The notes beneath the pieces were generated by a model that had not been told where the DNA came from, did not search any database, and was given only the letters and a program-made list of their open reading frames with translations. A stretch of DNA of 20,929 nucleotides from a virus: IMG/VR virus record IMGVR_UViG_3300043772_001507, positions 1 through 20,929 of that record; one strand, 5' to 3'. This document shows positions 1 to 6,507 of this stretch, one piece after another (positions within the stretch are counted from its first letter, which is position 1; the number at the start of each line of letters is the position of its first letter). A program made the translations under genes and the position numbers.

Positions 1-278
1 AAATGAATATTCTTACAGATAATTCTATTACGAAATTCCTCAATCTTTTCAAAACCACCGAAACTCCAATCACCTAAATGTATGAGTATATCATTTTCAC
101 CAACAACTTCATTAATATTATTCACTAACGCATCATTCATATGATTAAGTGAATTAAATTTACGAGTTAGATTTTCTGCACCTACCCAGTTAGTAGTCGC
201 AGAACAAATATTTGAGTGACTATAATGTGTATCACTCGTAAAAAATAATCGTTGACCTTTTTCTAAAACTATTTTCAT
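1..278 (-). CDS. Metallophosphoesterase, 3'-truncated by window edge
   Basis: The first 92 codons of a gene that runs off the left edge. The N-terminus reads FFTSDTHYSHSNI (residues 12-24), followed by a segment ending IHLGDWSFGG. The D-x-H and GD motifs are the first two metal-binding blocks of calcineurin-like phosphoesterases, in the short phage form. The family hydrolyses phosphoesters with two metal ions; the substrate cannot be told, and the GNHD and GHxH blocks lie outside the window. It follows the unknown gene at 305-907 with a 26-nt gap. It is one of three metallophosphoesterase genes in the window, near RNA ligase and tRNA-processing genes, so a role in RNA end processing is possible (inference). 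Confidence 0.8.
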   Translation of the reverse strand, partial: MKIVLEKGQRLFFTSDTHYSHSNICSATTNWVGAENLTRKFNSLNHMNDALVNNINEVVGENDILIHLGDWSFGGFEKIEEFRNRIICKNIH

Positions 279-304
279 AGGACAAATATATGTATAATTT
301 TTTA

Positions 305-907
305 TTAATCCAAACTATTTGGTAGATATAATAGTGTTGGGTTCTTTTTTTGAATGTCTATTTCTGGATATTTTTCCTTTAGTGTCATCACATTGAACTT
401 ATCCGAAATAATGTGATATCCGTTTTTTGTTGGTATGATTCCATTAATTTTGTCTCTTATTGGGTCACATTTAACGTTAATAAAAGTTGCAACTTCCTCA
501 ATAAATGATTTTTCTTTTGTATCAATATCTACGACCCACCTTTTTTCTTGTGTTTTAATTTGCCCAACAACAGAATCAAATAAACCTTTTTGGTTTGATA
601 CACCGTCCCTAATACGTTCAGCAAGTGTCGCTAACATATTTAACGAAACATCTTTATGATTTTGTTTTTGAACATGTATATAACCTCTCGCCTTAAACAT
701 TTCACAAAGTTGTTTAATCTCATCATATCTTTTTTCTAAATATAGAATAGAATCAACACAATAAGTTTTAATTGTTCTTACTGATTGGTGATTGTCCCTT
801 TCACCTTCAGGTTGGTCCTTCTTTCTCTTGAAGACATATAACATGTAGAAGTCCCCCGACTCATTAAAATTTAATAAAGGTTTTATTAAATCTAAATTGT
901 CTATCAT
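305..907 (-). CDS. Unknown protein, weakly primase (AEP)-like
   Basis: 200 aa, not firmly recognised. The C-terminal half contains WVVDIDTKE (about residues 123-131) and, some 30 residues later, PTKNGYHII. A D-x-D strand followed by a G-x-H motif resembles motifs I and II of archaeo-eukaryotic primase/PrimPol folds, but motif III is not evident and the protein is short, so this is only a hint. The N-terminal half is charged and probably helical. Its start overlaps the stop of the RNA ligase gene by 4 nt (ATGA), which implies translational coupling with it. A nucleotidyl-transfer or RNA-repair accessory role would fit the neighbours (inference). Confidence 0.5.
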   Translation of the reverse strand: MIDNLDLIKPLLNFNESGDFYMLYVFKRKKDQPEGERDNHQSVRTIKTYCVDSILYLEKRYDEIKQLCEMFKARGYIHVQKQNHKDVSLNMLATLAERIRDGVSNQKGLFDSVVGQIKTQEKRWVVDIDTKEKSFIEEVATFINVKCDPIRDKINGIIPTKNGYHIISDKFNVMTLKEKYPEIDIQKKNPTLLYLPNSLD

Positions 908-1959
908 AATTTTCTAAATTTTGGTTTTAGTGCACTCCATATAATTTTATCATAATCTTTACCATCCCACATCGCAAACATAATTGCCTTTACGATAGGT
1001 TCTTTATCTTTAATAAATTCTGCAAACTCTTTTTTAGTAGGTTCAGGATCCTTATCCCCATATTTACCGTATCTAAAATAATCATAAGTTTTACCTAGTT
1101 GGTTATAATATTGATACCATTGGTATCTTAATTCACTAACATACAATTTAATTTTATTATAAAATTCATCAGGTACATCTTTAATTAAATCTTCTATATT
1201 ACCACCAGTAGATAATATTTCCCATACAGTAGTTGTTGATATGTTTGTCATTATCTTATGTAACCTAAGATACTCCTCACCCTTAATTTTCATTCTGTCA
1301 CCGTTAGAAAATTTAACCACATAACCTTCTTCATCATCTTTTATAATATTTTTCAGAGTAGTATAATCAGTTATACCATCATATTTCTTCACTACCCTAA
1401 ATCCTATATTGGAAATTAAATTTTTTAATCTGATATCATTCCCATCACTATATAAGTCAACTTCATACCCACTTTCAGTATTTATCATCCCTAATAATAC
1501 AACATCCTCAAAATCGTAATCCACTACTATTCTATTGTCATTGTATATTATTTCAAATAAATAAGTATAATCTTTATGTAGTTTATTATACTCATATTTT
1601 TGTAACATTTCAAAACCCTTTACGGATTGTTCTGAAGTGAACGATCCTCTGGTTGCGAACACCCATTCATCCTTATAATTAAAAAGAATACCTAGTGACC
1701 CATCCATTTTATCATAAACATCAAATTCTGATGTAGGGGTATGAACACCCTCTTCCATATTAAAGAATTTCTTAAAAGGTCTGGCAACAATATCTCCATT
1801 AGAATTTGTTACTAAACCTCTACACATTAAAGTTATATCGTCCCATAAAGATTCGTATTGTACTTTTTCACTATAGTTCCATATAATCAAATCTAAATAA
1901 GAATGGGTTTGTTTATATAACAAACCCTTATCATAATATTCATTTAGTTTTTCTTTCAT
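904..1959 (-). CDS. RNA ligase, T4 Rnl1-like
   Basis: 351 aa, close to the length of T4 RNA ligase 1. Nucleotidyltransferase motif I is KMDGS with K84 as the likely AMP-accepting lysine. It is preceded by the family's RGLV (47-50) and RPFKKFFN (60-67) blocks. Motif IIIa is LFEI (about 134), motif IV EEGYVVKF (210-217), motif V MKIKGEEY (about 223). The family seals 5'-phosphate to 3'-OH RNA ends with ATP; in T4 it repairs tRNA cut by host anticodon nucleases. The gene overlaps both neighbours by 4 nt, so it belongs to a coupled operon with the large metallophosphoesterase. With 27 tRNA genes nearby, tRNA repair is the likely job. It could also ligate unusual tRNA precursors (inference). Confidence 0.9.
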   Translation of the reverse strand: MKEKLNEYYDKGLLYKQTHSYLDLIIWNYSEKVQYESLWDDITLMCRGLVTNSNGDIVARPFKKFFNMEEGVHTPTSEFDVYDKMDGSLGILFNYKDEWVFATRGSFTSEQSVKGFEMLQKYEYNKLHKDYTYLFEIIYNDNRIVVDYDFEDVVLLGMINTESGYEVDLYSDGNDIRLKNLISNIGFRVVKKYDGITDYTTLKNIIKDDEEGYVVKFSNGDRMKIKGEEYLRLHKIMTNISTTTVWEILSTGGNIEDLIKDVPDEFYNKIKLYVSELRYQWYQYYNQLGKTYDYFRYGKYGDKDPEPTKKEFAEFIKDKEPIVKAIMFAMWDGKDYDKIIWSALKPKFRKL

Positions 1960-3554
1960 TTTAAAGTAGTAAAACCAATCTCTTTATTTTTATCTCTACT
2001 GAATATAATATGTTGTGCCCTACCATCGTTATGAATGATAATGTGTGACTGTAACCACCCACTAGGTCCGTTATTATAACCAACTCTTAATTTGGTACTG
2101 GTACCTACTGCCAATGCCCCATCTTTACGTCCTGGTGAATGATAATGTCCCACAACAATTTTAGTATTCAATTTACGAAACTGTGGTAAAGATCCTCTAC
2201 TACCATTTGAACCAACATCTCCGTGTTGACCTAACTCCCAATTCTTAACTTTATAAGAATCGTTTCTACCCAATGTAATGTATTTAGGGAATTTTTCATT
2301 AATGATATCTGGTATAACACCTTTAACATCACTAGGATTTTTACCATATTGTTTTAAAAGTCTAGAACTTAAATCCATATACAATGGTGCGTTTTTAAAT
2401 GTAGGTTGTTTTTTCCAATCTTCATTTTTCAACCATCTGTCAACAAAATCATCGTGATTTGATCTAACAATAACAACATTATCATACTCACTAAATTTCT
2501 CCAGTTGTTCCATCATAACATTTATCTCTTTACCCAAATCATTAGTCCCATTCATTTCTTTACCATATTGGACAAACGGATCTTTTATTTGATGATGACT
2601 TATTGAGTCTCCATCGAATACATCGTGTAGAATAACGTGTTTAGGTTTTAAATCCCCCATTAATCCAAATGTAGAATTTAACACATCCTCATCGTGATGC
2701 CCGTAGTGAACGTCACCCAAAACTATTGCAGATACAGATGAATTTTTAGTGATAACACCTTTTTCTACTCTATAATATAAATCTGAAAAATTACCGCTCT
2801 TATCATCGGCAGTTACTTGTCTAACAAAGAAAGTATCTTCATCTTTAATTTCAACGATAACAAAACCAAAAGTGTGGTGGAATTCACCTTTCTTACCTGA
2901 TTTAGAATCAGTGTAATTCTTTTTAGTTATTGATCCTGTTGTTAACATCATTTTAGGTTTTTGATTAACTAACACAGGTATTGTCTCCATATGCACTTTT
3001 GGTGAACCGAAGATACATGAATTAATACCACTCAAACCTTGTAACCCAGTCATAGGATCCACTGCGGTTGGTTGTATCTTTACGTCAGATAAAATAGAAA
3101 CATATTTATGTATGTCGTGTCTATTAGCATCTAAGTATTTTACTACCTTATCATCCCAAAACTCATTATTTTCTTGATTATTAGTCCATACAGATGTTGG
3201 GTTCTTATATCTACCAGCAATAACGTGTATATCTGCCCCCAAATGTTCTGCGTATGCCTCCATATTTGTAAGGAGTCCATTGTGGACAGGTGTATTGTTT
3301 TGCGCCCAAGTAATTAAAAATATTTTTTTATCTTTATCGTATTTTCTTAATTTGGCTGCCTCAAATTGTTCAGATTCCTTATCAACCTTTTCCTTAAAAT
3401 TAAATTTGTCGGAACACCATCTTCTAACAGTTCTTTCTGATCTATCAAAATAGTCAGTAAGAATTGTCATTCTTTCATCCCACTTTAAATTTTTGTCGGT
3501 GTAGATAGAATAAGCATATTCTTTGTCTTTTTCTGTTACGTCTTTAAACTTCAT
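1956..3554 (-). CDS. Large metallophosphoesterase with N-terminal HTH-like segment
   Basis: 532 aa. The C-terminal half carries all blocks of a calcineurin-like, Mre11-type phosphoesterase: GDVHYGHH (280-287), HDVFDG (310-315), SNHDD (365-369), GQHGD (442-446) and GHYHSPG (469-475). Residues about 28-52 (ILTDYFDRSERTVRRWC) look like a helix-turn-helix of the kind used by terminase or recombinase N-termini. The middle (75-250) is a separate unidentified domain. The architecture recalls the T5 A1-type phage proteins, reported as DNA-transfer/DNase factors; I cannot confirm homology. It begins the coupled run with RNA ligase, with a 4-nt overlap. Substrate, DNA or RNA, is unknown. Confidence 0.8.
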   Translation of the reverse strand: MKFKDVTEKDKEYAYSIYTDKNLKWDERMTILTDYFDRSERTVRRWCSDKFNFKEKVDKESEQFEAAKLRKYDKDKKIFLITWAQNNTPVHNGLLTNMEAYAEHLGADIHVIAGRYKNPTSVWTNNQENNEFWDDKVVKYLDANRHDIHKYVSILSDVKIQPTAVDPMTGLQGLSGINSCIFGSPKVHMETIPVLVNQKPKMMLTTGSITKKNYTDSKSGKKGEFHHTFGFVIVEIKDEDTFFVRQVTADDKSGNFSDLYYRVEKGVITKNSSVSAIVLGDVHYGHHDEDVLNSTFGLMGDLKPKHVILHDVFDGDSISHHQIKDPFVQYGKEMNGTNDLGKEINVMMEQLEKFSEYDNVVIVRSNHDDFVDRWLKNEDWKKQPTFKNAPLYMDLSSRLLKQYGKNPSDVKGVIPDIINEKFPKYITLGRNDSYKVKNWELGQHGDVGSNGSRGSLPQFRKLNTKIVVGHYHSPGRKDGALAVGTSTKLRVGYNNGPSGWLQSHIIIHNDGRAQHIIFSRDKNKEIGFTTLK

Positions 3555-3565
3555 ATATTATTTTT

Positions 3566-3763
3566 TTAATTGTTTTTTTTCTTGAAAACTGGAAATTTAC
3601 CATGTGGTACTTCGTAAACATTATCATTGCGCTTAGACTTTAATAAGTGTTTATCATCTTCAAGTGGTTTTATATAGATCCCAACAGAATTGGATTTGTC
3701 TATAAATTCATCACCTTCTTTTAAATCTCTTAGTAAGGTATAATTTTCTTCGTATTCATTCAT
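3566..3763 (-). CDS. Small unknown protein
   Basis: 65 aa, not recognised. It is charged, with alternating short strands (LKEGDEFIDKSNSVGIYI, then VYEVPHGKFPVF), suggesting a small beta-barrel or SH3-like fold rather than a membrane protein. It sits 11 nt before the large metallophosphoesterase gene and is probably cotranscribed with it. A weak Bacteroidetes-type promoter lies just upstream. Confidence 0.6.
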   Translation of the reverse strand: MNEYEENYTLLRDLKEGDEFIDKSNSVGIYIKPLEDDKHLLKSKRNDNVYEVPHGKFPVFKKKNN

Positions 3764-3776
3764 AATTCATTTTTTT

Positions 3777-3807
3777 TAAGTTTAATTATAATTTATATAA
3801 AAATCAA
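3777..3807 (-). promoter_or_regulatory. Possible Bacteroidetes-type promoter
   Basis: On the minus strand TTG (3807-3805), a 20-nt spacer, then TAAACTTA (3784-3777). Spacing is right, but the -7 element misses two bases of TAnnTTTG. It would drive the 3566-3763 / metallophosphoesterase / RNA ligase run. Confidence 0.35.
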
Positions 3808-3811
3808 TAGG

Positions 3812-4546
3812 TTATAATTCAAAGGTAGGTTTTAACCATAGTCCTCTACCAAATACCAACGATGTAAACCCTGGCAACCATTCTTCGGTTTCTCTAAATA
3901 GTTCCAATGTTAGTACAGTATCATGTTTCATCATTTTTAAAACTTCTTCTCTAATTCTTTCAGCGGAAACTACCTTTTCTAGTTTTTCCAAAATAAGTGG
4001 ATTCTTCATCGCCTCAAAAATATCTTGATGAATTTCAAAATCTTTTGTAATTCCAAATCTCAGAGCCCTTAAAAATCTTAAAGGATCATCTAACATTGTT
4101 TGTTCAGCAGGTAAAGGAGTTTTTAGGAGTCTTGCCTCTAAATGTCCTTTACCTCCAAATAAATCTATTAGATTACCATCGTAGTCAATTGCCATCGCAT
4201 TAAGAGTGAAGTCTCTTCTGATAAGATCATCTTCTAGTGTACCTAATTCTAAAATAGGTTGTCTAGTACCTTCTTTATAACCTACTTCTTTTCTAGCCAA
4301 TACAAAGTCCGCAACCAATCCTTCATTCATATCACCTTTTGGGAATTTAGCCCTAATTGTAAACATTTCTGGTGTAGATAGGAATATCGTAAATTCCTTG
4401 TGTGTTAACCAATCTGTCATTATTTGGAATCCTTCTTCCACAGTTCTATCTATATTATCTAGAACAAATGTGAAGTCAATATCCTTAGATTCAATACCTA
4501 AGATACCATCTCTAACACAACCTCCTACTTTATATATCTGCGGCAT
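3812..4546 (-). CDS. CCA-adding / poly(A) polymerase-type tRNA nucleotidyltransferase
   Basis: 244 aa class II head-and-neck enzyme. It shows GGCVRD (8-13), catalytic KDIDF (21-25, D22 and D24), RRDFTLNAMAID (110-121), DDPLRFLRALRF (153-164, base recognition) and AERIREE (195-201). The family adds CCA, or A tails, to RNA 3' ends. It is shorter than typical bacterial enzymes of about 400 aa because the C-terminal body and tail are largely missing, as in compact phage forms. Sequence alone does not separate CCA-adding from poly(A) activity. It lies just downstream of tRNA locus 1, and only 3 of 27 tRNA genes encode a full CCA end, so CCA addition to phage tRNAs is the natural reading (inference). 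Confidence 0.9.
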   Translation of the reverse strand: MPQIYKVGGCVRDGILGIESKDIDFTFVLDNIDRTVEEGFQIMTDWLTHKEFTIFLSTPEMFTIRAKFPKGDMNEGLVADFVLARKEVGYKEGTRQPILELGTLEDDLIRRDFTLNAMAIDYDGNLIDLFGGKGHLEARLLKTPLPAEQTMLDDPLRFLRALRFGITKDFEIHQDIFEAMKNPLILEKLEKVVSAERIREEVLKMMKHDTVLTLELFRETEEWLPGFTSLVFGRGLWLKPTFEL

Positions 4547-4548
4547 AA

Positions 4549-4779
4549 CTATTCAGGTAATAACCCAACTCTTTCAATAAGATTCCAAACTCTTTCTTTG
4601 TACATATCAACTGTCTCATCACCAATTTGTGTTATACCTCTAACAGTCAATTCAGATAAATAATCCAAAAGTTCTCTAGTAATCTTATCAATTTCATCAA
4701 TAGTGAATTGATTTTTTTTCATGCCGTCTTTTAAGATTTGGTATTTTACCACAACGACTCTTCCTAAATTTGTTCCCAT
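4549..4779 (-). CDS. Small unknown protein
   Basis: 76 aa, no recognised domain. Largely helical by composition, with acidic and aliphatic heptad-like stretches (about 24-74). It ends 2 nt before the start of the nucleotidyltransferase gene, so the two are probably cotranscribed. About 20 nt upstream is TATCTTTG (4807-4800), a good match to the Bacteroidetes -7 element but without a TTG at the right distance. It is the first protein gene after RNA locus 1. Confidence 0.6.
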   Translation of the reverse strand: MGTNLGRVVVVKYQILKDGMKKNQFTIDEIDKITRELLDYLSELTVRGITQIGDETVDMYKERVWNLIERVGLLPE

Positions 4780-4875
4780 AGTTATTTGATTTAATAAAAC
4801 AAAGATAATAAAAAAAATGATACTAAAAAATTTTTTAACAAATTTTTAGATAATTTATATTGGTTATAAATAAGG

Positions 4876-5011
4876 TGATAGTGATGAGGTACCCGTCTCG
4901 CCTCAATCTTAACGGCTTCTTATGAGTTTTATCAGTGCACTGGCCGAGGGTGATGAATCCCTTATCCACTCTGGATTGTCGACATCCGTTGAATGGGGGA
5001 AACCACTATCA
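4876..5011 (-). ncRNA. Folded RNA element after tRNA-Met (spacer RNA)
   Basis: No ORF. The two ends are complementary: TGATAGTG and CACTATCA (4876-4883 with 5004-5011, 8 bp). Inside, AACGG pairs with CCGTT (4911-4915 with 4986-4990), and TGAGG with CCTCA closes an 11-nt loop (4885-4905). Minus-strand GGAT and ATCC flank a 7-nt loop, GTCGACA, that keeps the UCGA core of a tRNA T-loop. It begins about 20 nt after tRNA-Met on the transcribed strand. Function unknown; folded by eye only. Confidence 0.4.
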
Positions 5012-5029
5012 ATATTTTAATAGTTTATG

Positions 5030-5103
5030 TGGTCCTTGTTGGAATCGAACCAACCACCTACTGATTATGAGTCAGTTGCTCTAACCGAATGAGCTAAAGG
5101 ACC
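5030..5103 (-). tRNA. tRNA-Met(CAT)
   Basis: Standard cloverleaf. Acceptor GGTCCTT/AAGGACC, D-arm GCTC/GAGC, anticodon loop CTCATAA, T-arm GTTGG TTCGATT CCAAC, discriminator A followed by C-A. Elongator-type. A CAT anticodon could also be an Ile2 tRNA if lysidine-modified, but a separate Ile(TAT) exists at 18357. Confidence 0.9.
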
Positions 5104-5107
5104 AAAA

Positions 5108-5133
5108 TGGGAAGTCACCGATGCCACTTCCCA
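5108..5133 (-). other. Perfect hairpin between RNA genes
   Basis: TGGGAAGT and ACTTCCCA form an 8-bp perfect stem with a 10-nt loop, 4 nt upstream of the 5' end of tRNA-Met. There is no U-tract, so it is not a terminator. It may be a processing signal. The remaining bases to 5164 are AT-rich and hold nothing else I can see. Confidence 0.5.
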
Positions 5134-5164
5134 CGAAGAGTTATTTAATGACATTTTTTCTAAT

Positions 5165-5230
5165 TACACCAAAGTGCCATAGTCGCAGGGTCTCTCTTTA
5201 CTGTCAAACCCGAATCGGTATTAAGGTGTA
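5165..5230 (-). ncRNA. Stem-closed spacer RNA
   Basis: The ends TACACC and GGTGTA pair (6 bp) around internal hairpins CCGA/TCGG and GGGT/ACCC on the minus strand. It abuts the 3' end of the tRNA-like gene at 5229-5385, sharing two bases. No T-arm or D-arm consensus. Function unknown. Confidence 0.3.
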
Positions 5231-5385
5231 GTCAGGACAGGATTCGAACCTGTATGAACACTTTGAATTTTACCTACGCACTGTGAGGTAGTGTCCTTCA
5301 TCATTCGCATTACCTAACCATTGATCGATTTTACGTTTCGGCTGCCGTGCGTGTCACTAAGCGTCTACCATTCCGCCACCTGACT
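5229..5385 (-). ncRNA. 157-nt tRNA-like RNA, Leu-type ends with large internal insertion
   Basis: The 5' part reads as a class II tRNA: acceptor AGTCAGG, then TG, then D-arm GCG GAATGGTAGA CGC. The 3' part is a perfect T-arm (ACAGG TTCGAAT CCTGT), acceptor CCTGACT and discriminator A plus C-A. Between D-arm and T-arm lie about 107 nt instead of about 40. ACGCAC/GTGCGT and AGGTA/TACCT can pair there; no ordinary anticodon arm is evident and there is no group I core. The last 27 nt (5227-5253) are identical to those of the tRNA-like RNA at 7618-7644. It may be a tRNA-Leu with an inserted RNA or a tRNA-mimicking ncRNA. Confidence 0.5.
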
Positions 5386-5389
5386 ATTA

Positions 5390-5483
5390 TGACACATTCT
5401 TAGGCATTCTACTCCCAGCACCGAGGAATCGTATCTAACTTAGCCCATCTCACCGCTGTACGGGTACCTAAGTTTATGTGTCA
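5390..5483 (-). ncRNA. Stem-closed spacer RNA
   Basis: The ends TGACACAT and ATGTGTCA pair (8 bp; 5390-5397 with 5476-5483), continued inward by CTTAGG/CCTAAG (5399-5404 with 5467-5472). An alternative AACTTAG/CTAAGTT pairing exists inside. The element fills the gap between two tRNA-like RNAs, leaving 4 nt and 2 nt at the sides. No ORF. Confidence 0.45.
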
Positions 5484-5485
5484 AA

Positions 5486-5563
5486 TGGATAAGGTGGGAT
5501 TCGAACCCACAATGAACAACCTTTTTACGGGACTCGGCACCGTGCCTCATTACGCTCTTATCC
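5486..5563 (-). ncRNA. tRNA-like RNA with abnormal core
   Basis: The acceptor GGATAAG/CTTATCC and T-arm GTGGG TTCGAAT CCCAC are perfect, with discriminator A. The 46-nt core does not form a normal anticodon arm; instead AATGA pairs with TCATT beside the T-arm and GGCA CGG TGCC forms a small hairpin. The best 7-nt loop would give CGA, but it lacks U33 and its stem has a mismatch. Unlike the canonical tRNAs it is not followed by an encoded C. Degenerate tRNA or tRNA mimic. Confidence 0.45.
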
Positions 5564-5570
5564 ACTTTAG

Positions 5571-5642
5571 TACTCCCACGGAGAATCGAACTCCGATTTT
5601 CAGGATGAAAACCTGATGTCCTAACCGTTAGACGATGGGAGC
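5571..5642 (-). tRNA. tRNA-Glu(TTC)
   Basis: Cloverleaf with acceptor GCTCCCA/TGGGAGT (G1-U72 wobble), Glu-type TCGTCTA D-region, anticodon loop TTTTCAT in stem TCAGG/CCTGA, and T-arm CGGAG TTCGATT CTCCG. Discriminator A followed by C-T; CCA not encoded. A second Glu(TTC) is at 17380. Confidence 0.9.
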
Positions 5643-5858
5643 AAGTTGTGACAACCTTTGGGGTCAGTTATCACTTTTACGTGAAAGGGGAGATCAAGCC
5701 CACTAATATCACGGGTGTAGGTTTTCACGTTAACCATCTCTCCCAAAAACGTCAGTTTTTATCCGACAAAACTGATTAAACGACCTGATCTCTTGTTACC
5801 CCCCTTTTAAGTGCGTGAACATCCTTCTCAAGTTAAATTCTACTGTATACACTCCCTG
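5643..5858 (-). ncRNA. Structured spacer with H-type pseudoknot
   Basis: 216 nt without an ORF between tRNA-Asp and tRNA-Glu. Stem 1 GGGAGA/TCTCCC (5739-5744 with 5688-5693) interleaves with stem 2 ACGTGAAA/TTTCACGT (5723-5730 with 5679-5686). That gives an H-type pseudoknot with loops of 8, 29 and 1 nt, the 29-nt loop holding a CCC/GGG hairpin. Flanking hairpins are TCAGTTTT/AAAACTGA (5752-5775) and GTGATAAC/GTTGTCAC (5648-5674, one G-U), the latter just before tRNA-Glu. Function unknown; pairing seen by eye. Confidence 0.45.
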
Positions 5859-5930
5859 CGGTCTATGAGAGAATCGAACTCTCGGCACATCCGTGACAGG
5901 GATGTATGTTAGCCACTACACTAATAGACC
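5859..5930 (-). tRNA. tRNA-Asp(GTC)
   Basis: Acceptor GGTCTAT/ATAGACC, anticodon loop CTGTCAC, T-arm GAGAG TTCGATT CTCTC, discriminator G as expected for Asp, followed by C-A. A close relative is at 17539, sharing the T-arm and variable region. Confidence 0.92.
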
Positions 5931-6145
5931 AAATTTCCCCACCTTGAGATTACGGGTGAGTAGTTGTTTGGGTTTTCTATTTCTTAAAAACCTCCGAGGC
6001 ATCCCTCACTAAAAACATCCAACACTACTGGGAGGGTTTGTGTCTGTTCCCTTTATTCCCATGATGTCCCACTCGCGCCGTAGACATTCTGCGGAATCAT
6101 TCTTTAAGTCTTGATTCGAAGACTCTGAGCATCTCTAACTCATTG
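5931..6145 (-). ncRNA. Structured spacer RNA
   Basis: 215 nt, no ORF. On the minus strand: AGTCTT CGAATC AAGACT (perfect 6-bp hairpin); TGGGA-ataaa-GGG loop CCC-TCCCA (8 bp with a one-sided 5-nt bulge); GTGAG...CTCAC enclosing GGTTTT/AAAACC; and CACC/GGTG near the end. The density of nested pairs in AT-rich DNA suggests a folded RNA. With 6239-6429 it may form one larger domain interrupted by a tRNA-like module. Candidate families to test are the large ornate phage RNAs GOLLD and ROOL; I cannot confirm either. Confidence 0.4.
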
Positions 6146-6238
6146 TAGTCAGTCAAGGAATCGAACCTTGAAACAGGGAGCTACCCGACATCCATGACCT
6201 TCCATCGGACTCGAACCGACCTTGTATCCAACCTGACT
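6146..6238 (-). ncRNA. tRNA-like RNA with two T-loop motifs
   Basis: The ends AGTCAG and CTGACT pair, and a T-arm CAAGG TTCGATT CCTTG precedes the 3' strand; discriminator A plus C-A. The 61-nt core has no anticodon arm. Where the D-arm should be is a second T-arm-like hairpin, TCGG TTCGAGT CCGA, and near the 3' T-arm is GGG TAGCT CCC. It shares the AGTCAG acceptor with the tRNA-like RNAs at 5229 and 7620. Probably a tRNA mimic or remodelled tRNA rather than a working adaptor. Confidence 0.4.
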
Positions 6239-6429
6239 AAAAATGACTTTACCTTTCAAAGTCTAAGTAGGTTTAGTTGCGGACTTTTACATCTTATACG
6301 TCTATAAGACTCCTTCCTGATGAGGTCTCTTTTTGTGACACGTACATTGTTAGTATTTCAAACAATCCCATTGGTAATCACTGGCACGTTATTCATCATT
6401 TTAACACGAAGCCACCGTGTTGATCATCG
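6239..6429 (-). ncRNA. Structured spacer RNA
   Basis: 191 nt, no ORF, between tRNA-Arg and the tRNA-like RNA. Perfect minus-strand hairpins: AACACG GTGGCTT CGTGTT; ATTGTT/AACAAT; TCTTATA GACG TATAAGA (7 bp, tetraloop); and GACTTT GAAAGGT AAAGTC enclosed by ACTAAA/TTTAGT. Several loops are 7 nt. No tRNA consensus. Function unknown. Confidence 0.4.
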
Positions 6430-6501
6430 TAGCCCCACCTAGAATCGAACTAGGAACTAATCTTTAGAAGAGATTCGTTATATCCATTTAACTATGGAGC
6501 C
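6430..6501 (-). tRNA. tRNA-Arg(TCT)
   Basis: Acceptor GGCTCCA/TGGGGCT with G1-U72 and G-U wobble pairs, anticodon stem-loop AATCT CTTCTAA AGATT, T-arm CCTAG TTCGATT CTAGG, discriminator A followed by C-G. It reads AGA, a codon that appears often in these AT-rich genes. Confidence 0.9.
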
Positions 6502-6507
6502 AAAATT

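Noticed and set aside
435-659. Plus-strand ORF inside the gene at 305-907
   Set aside because: Antisense shadow of a coding frame; no promoter or recognisable family.
5229-5385. Second group I intron inside the Leu-like RNA
   Set aside because: The insert is far too short for P3-P9, and no P7 or GAGCCAAGCC-like core string is present.
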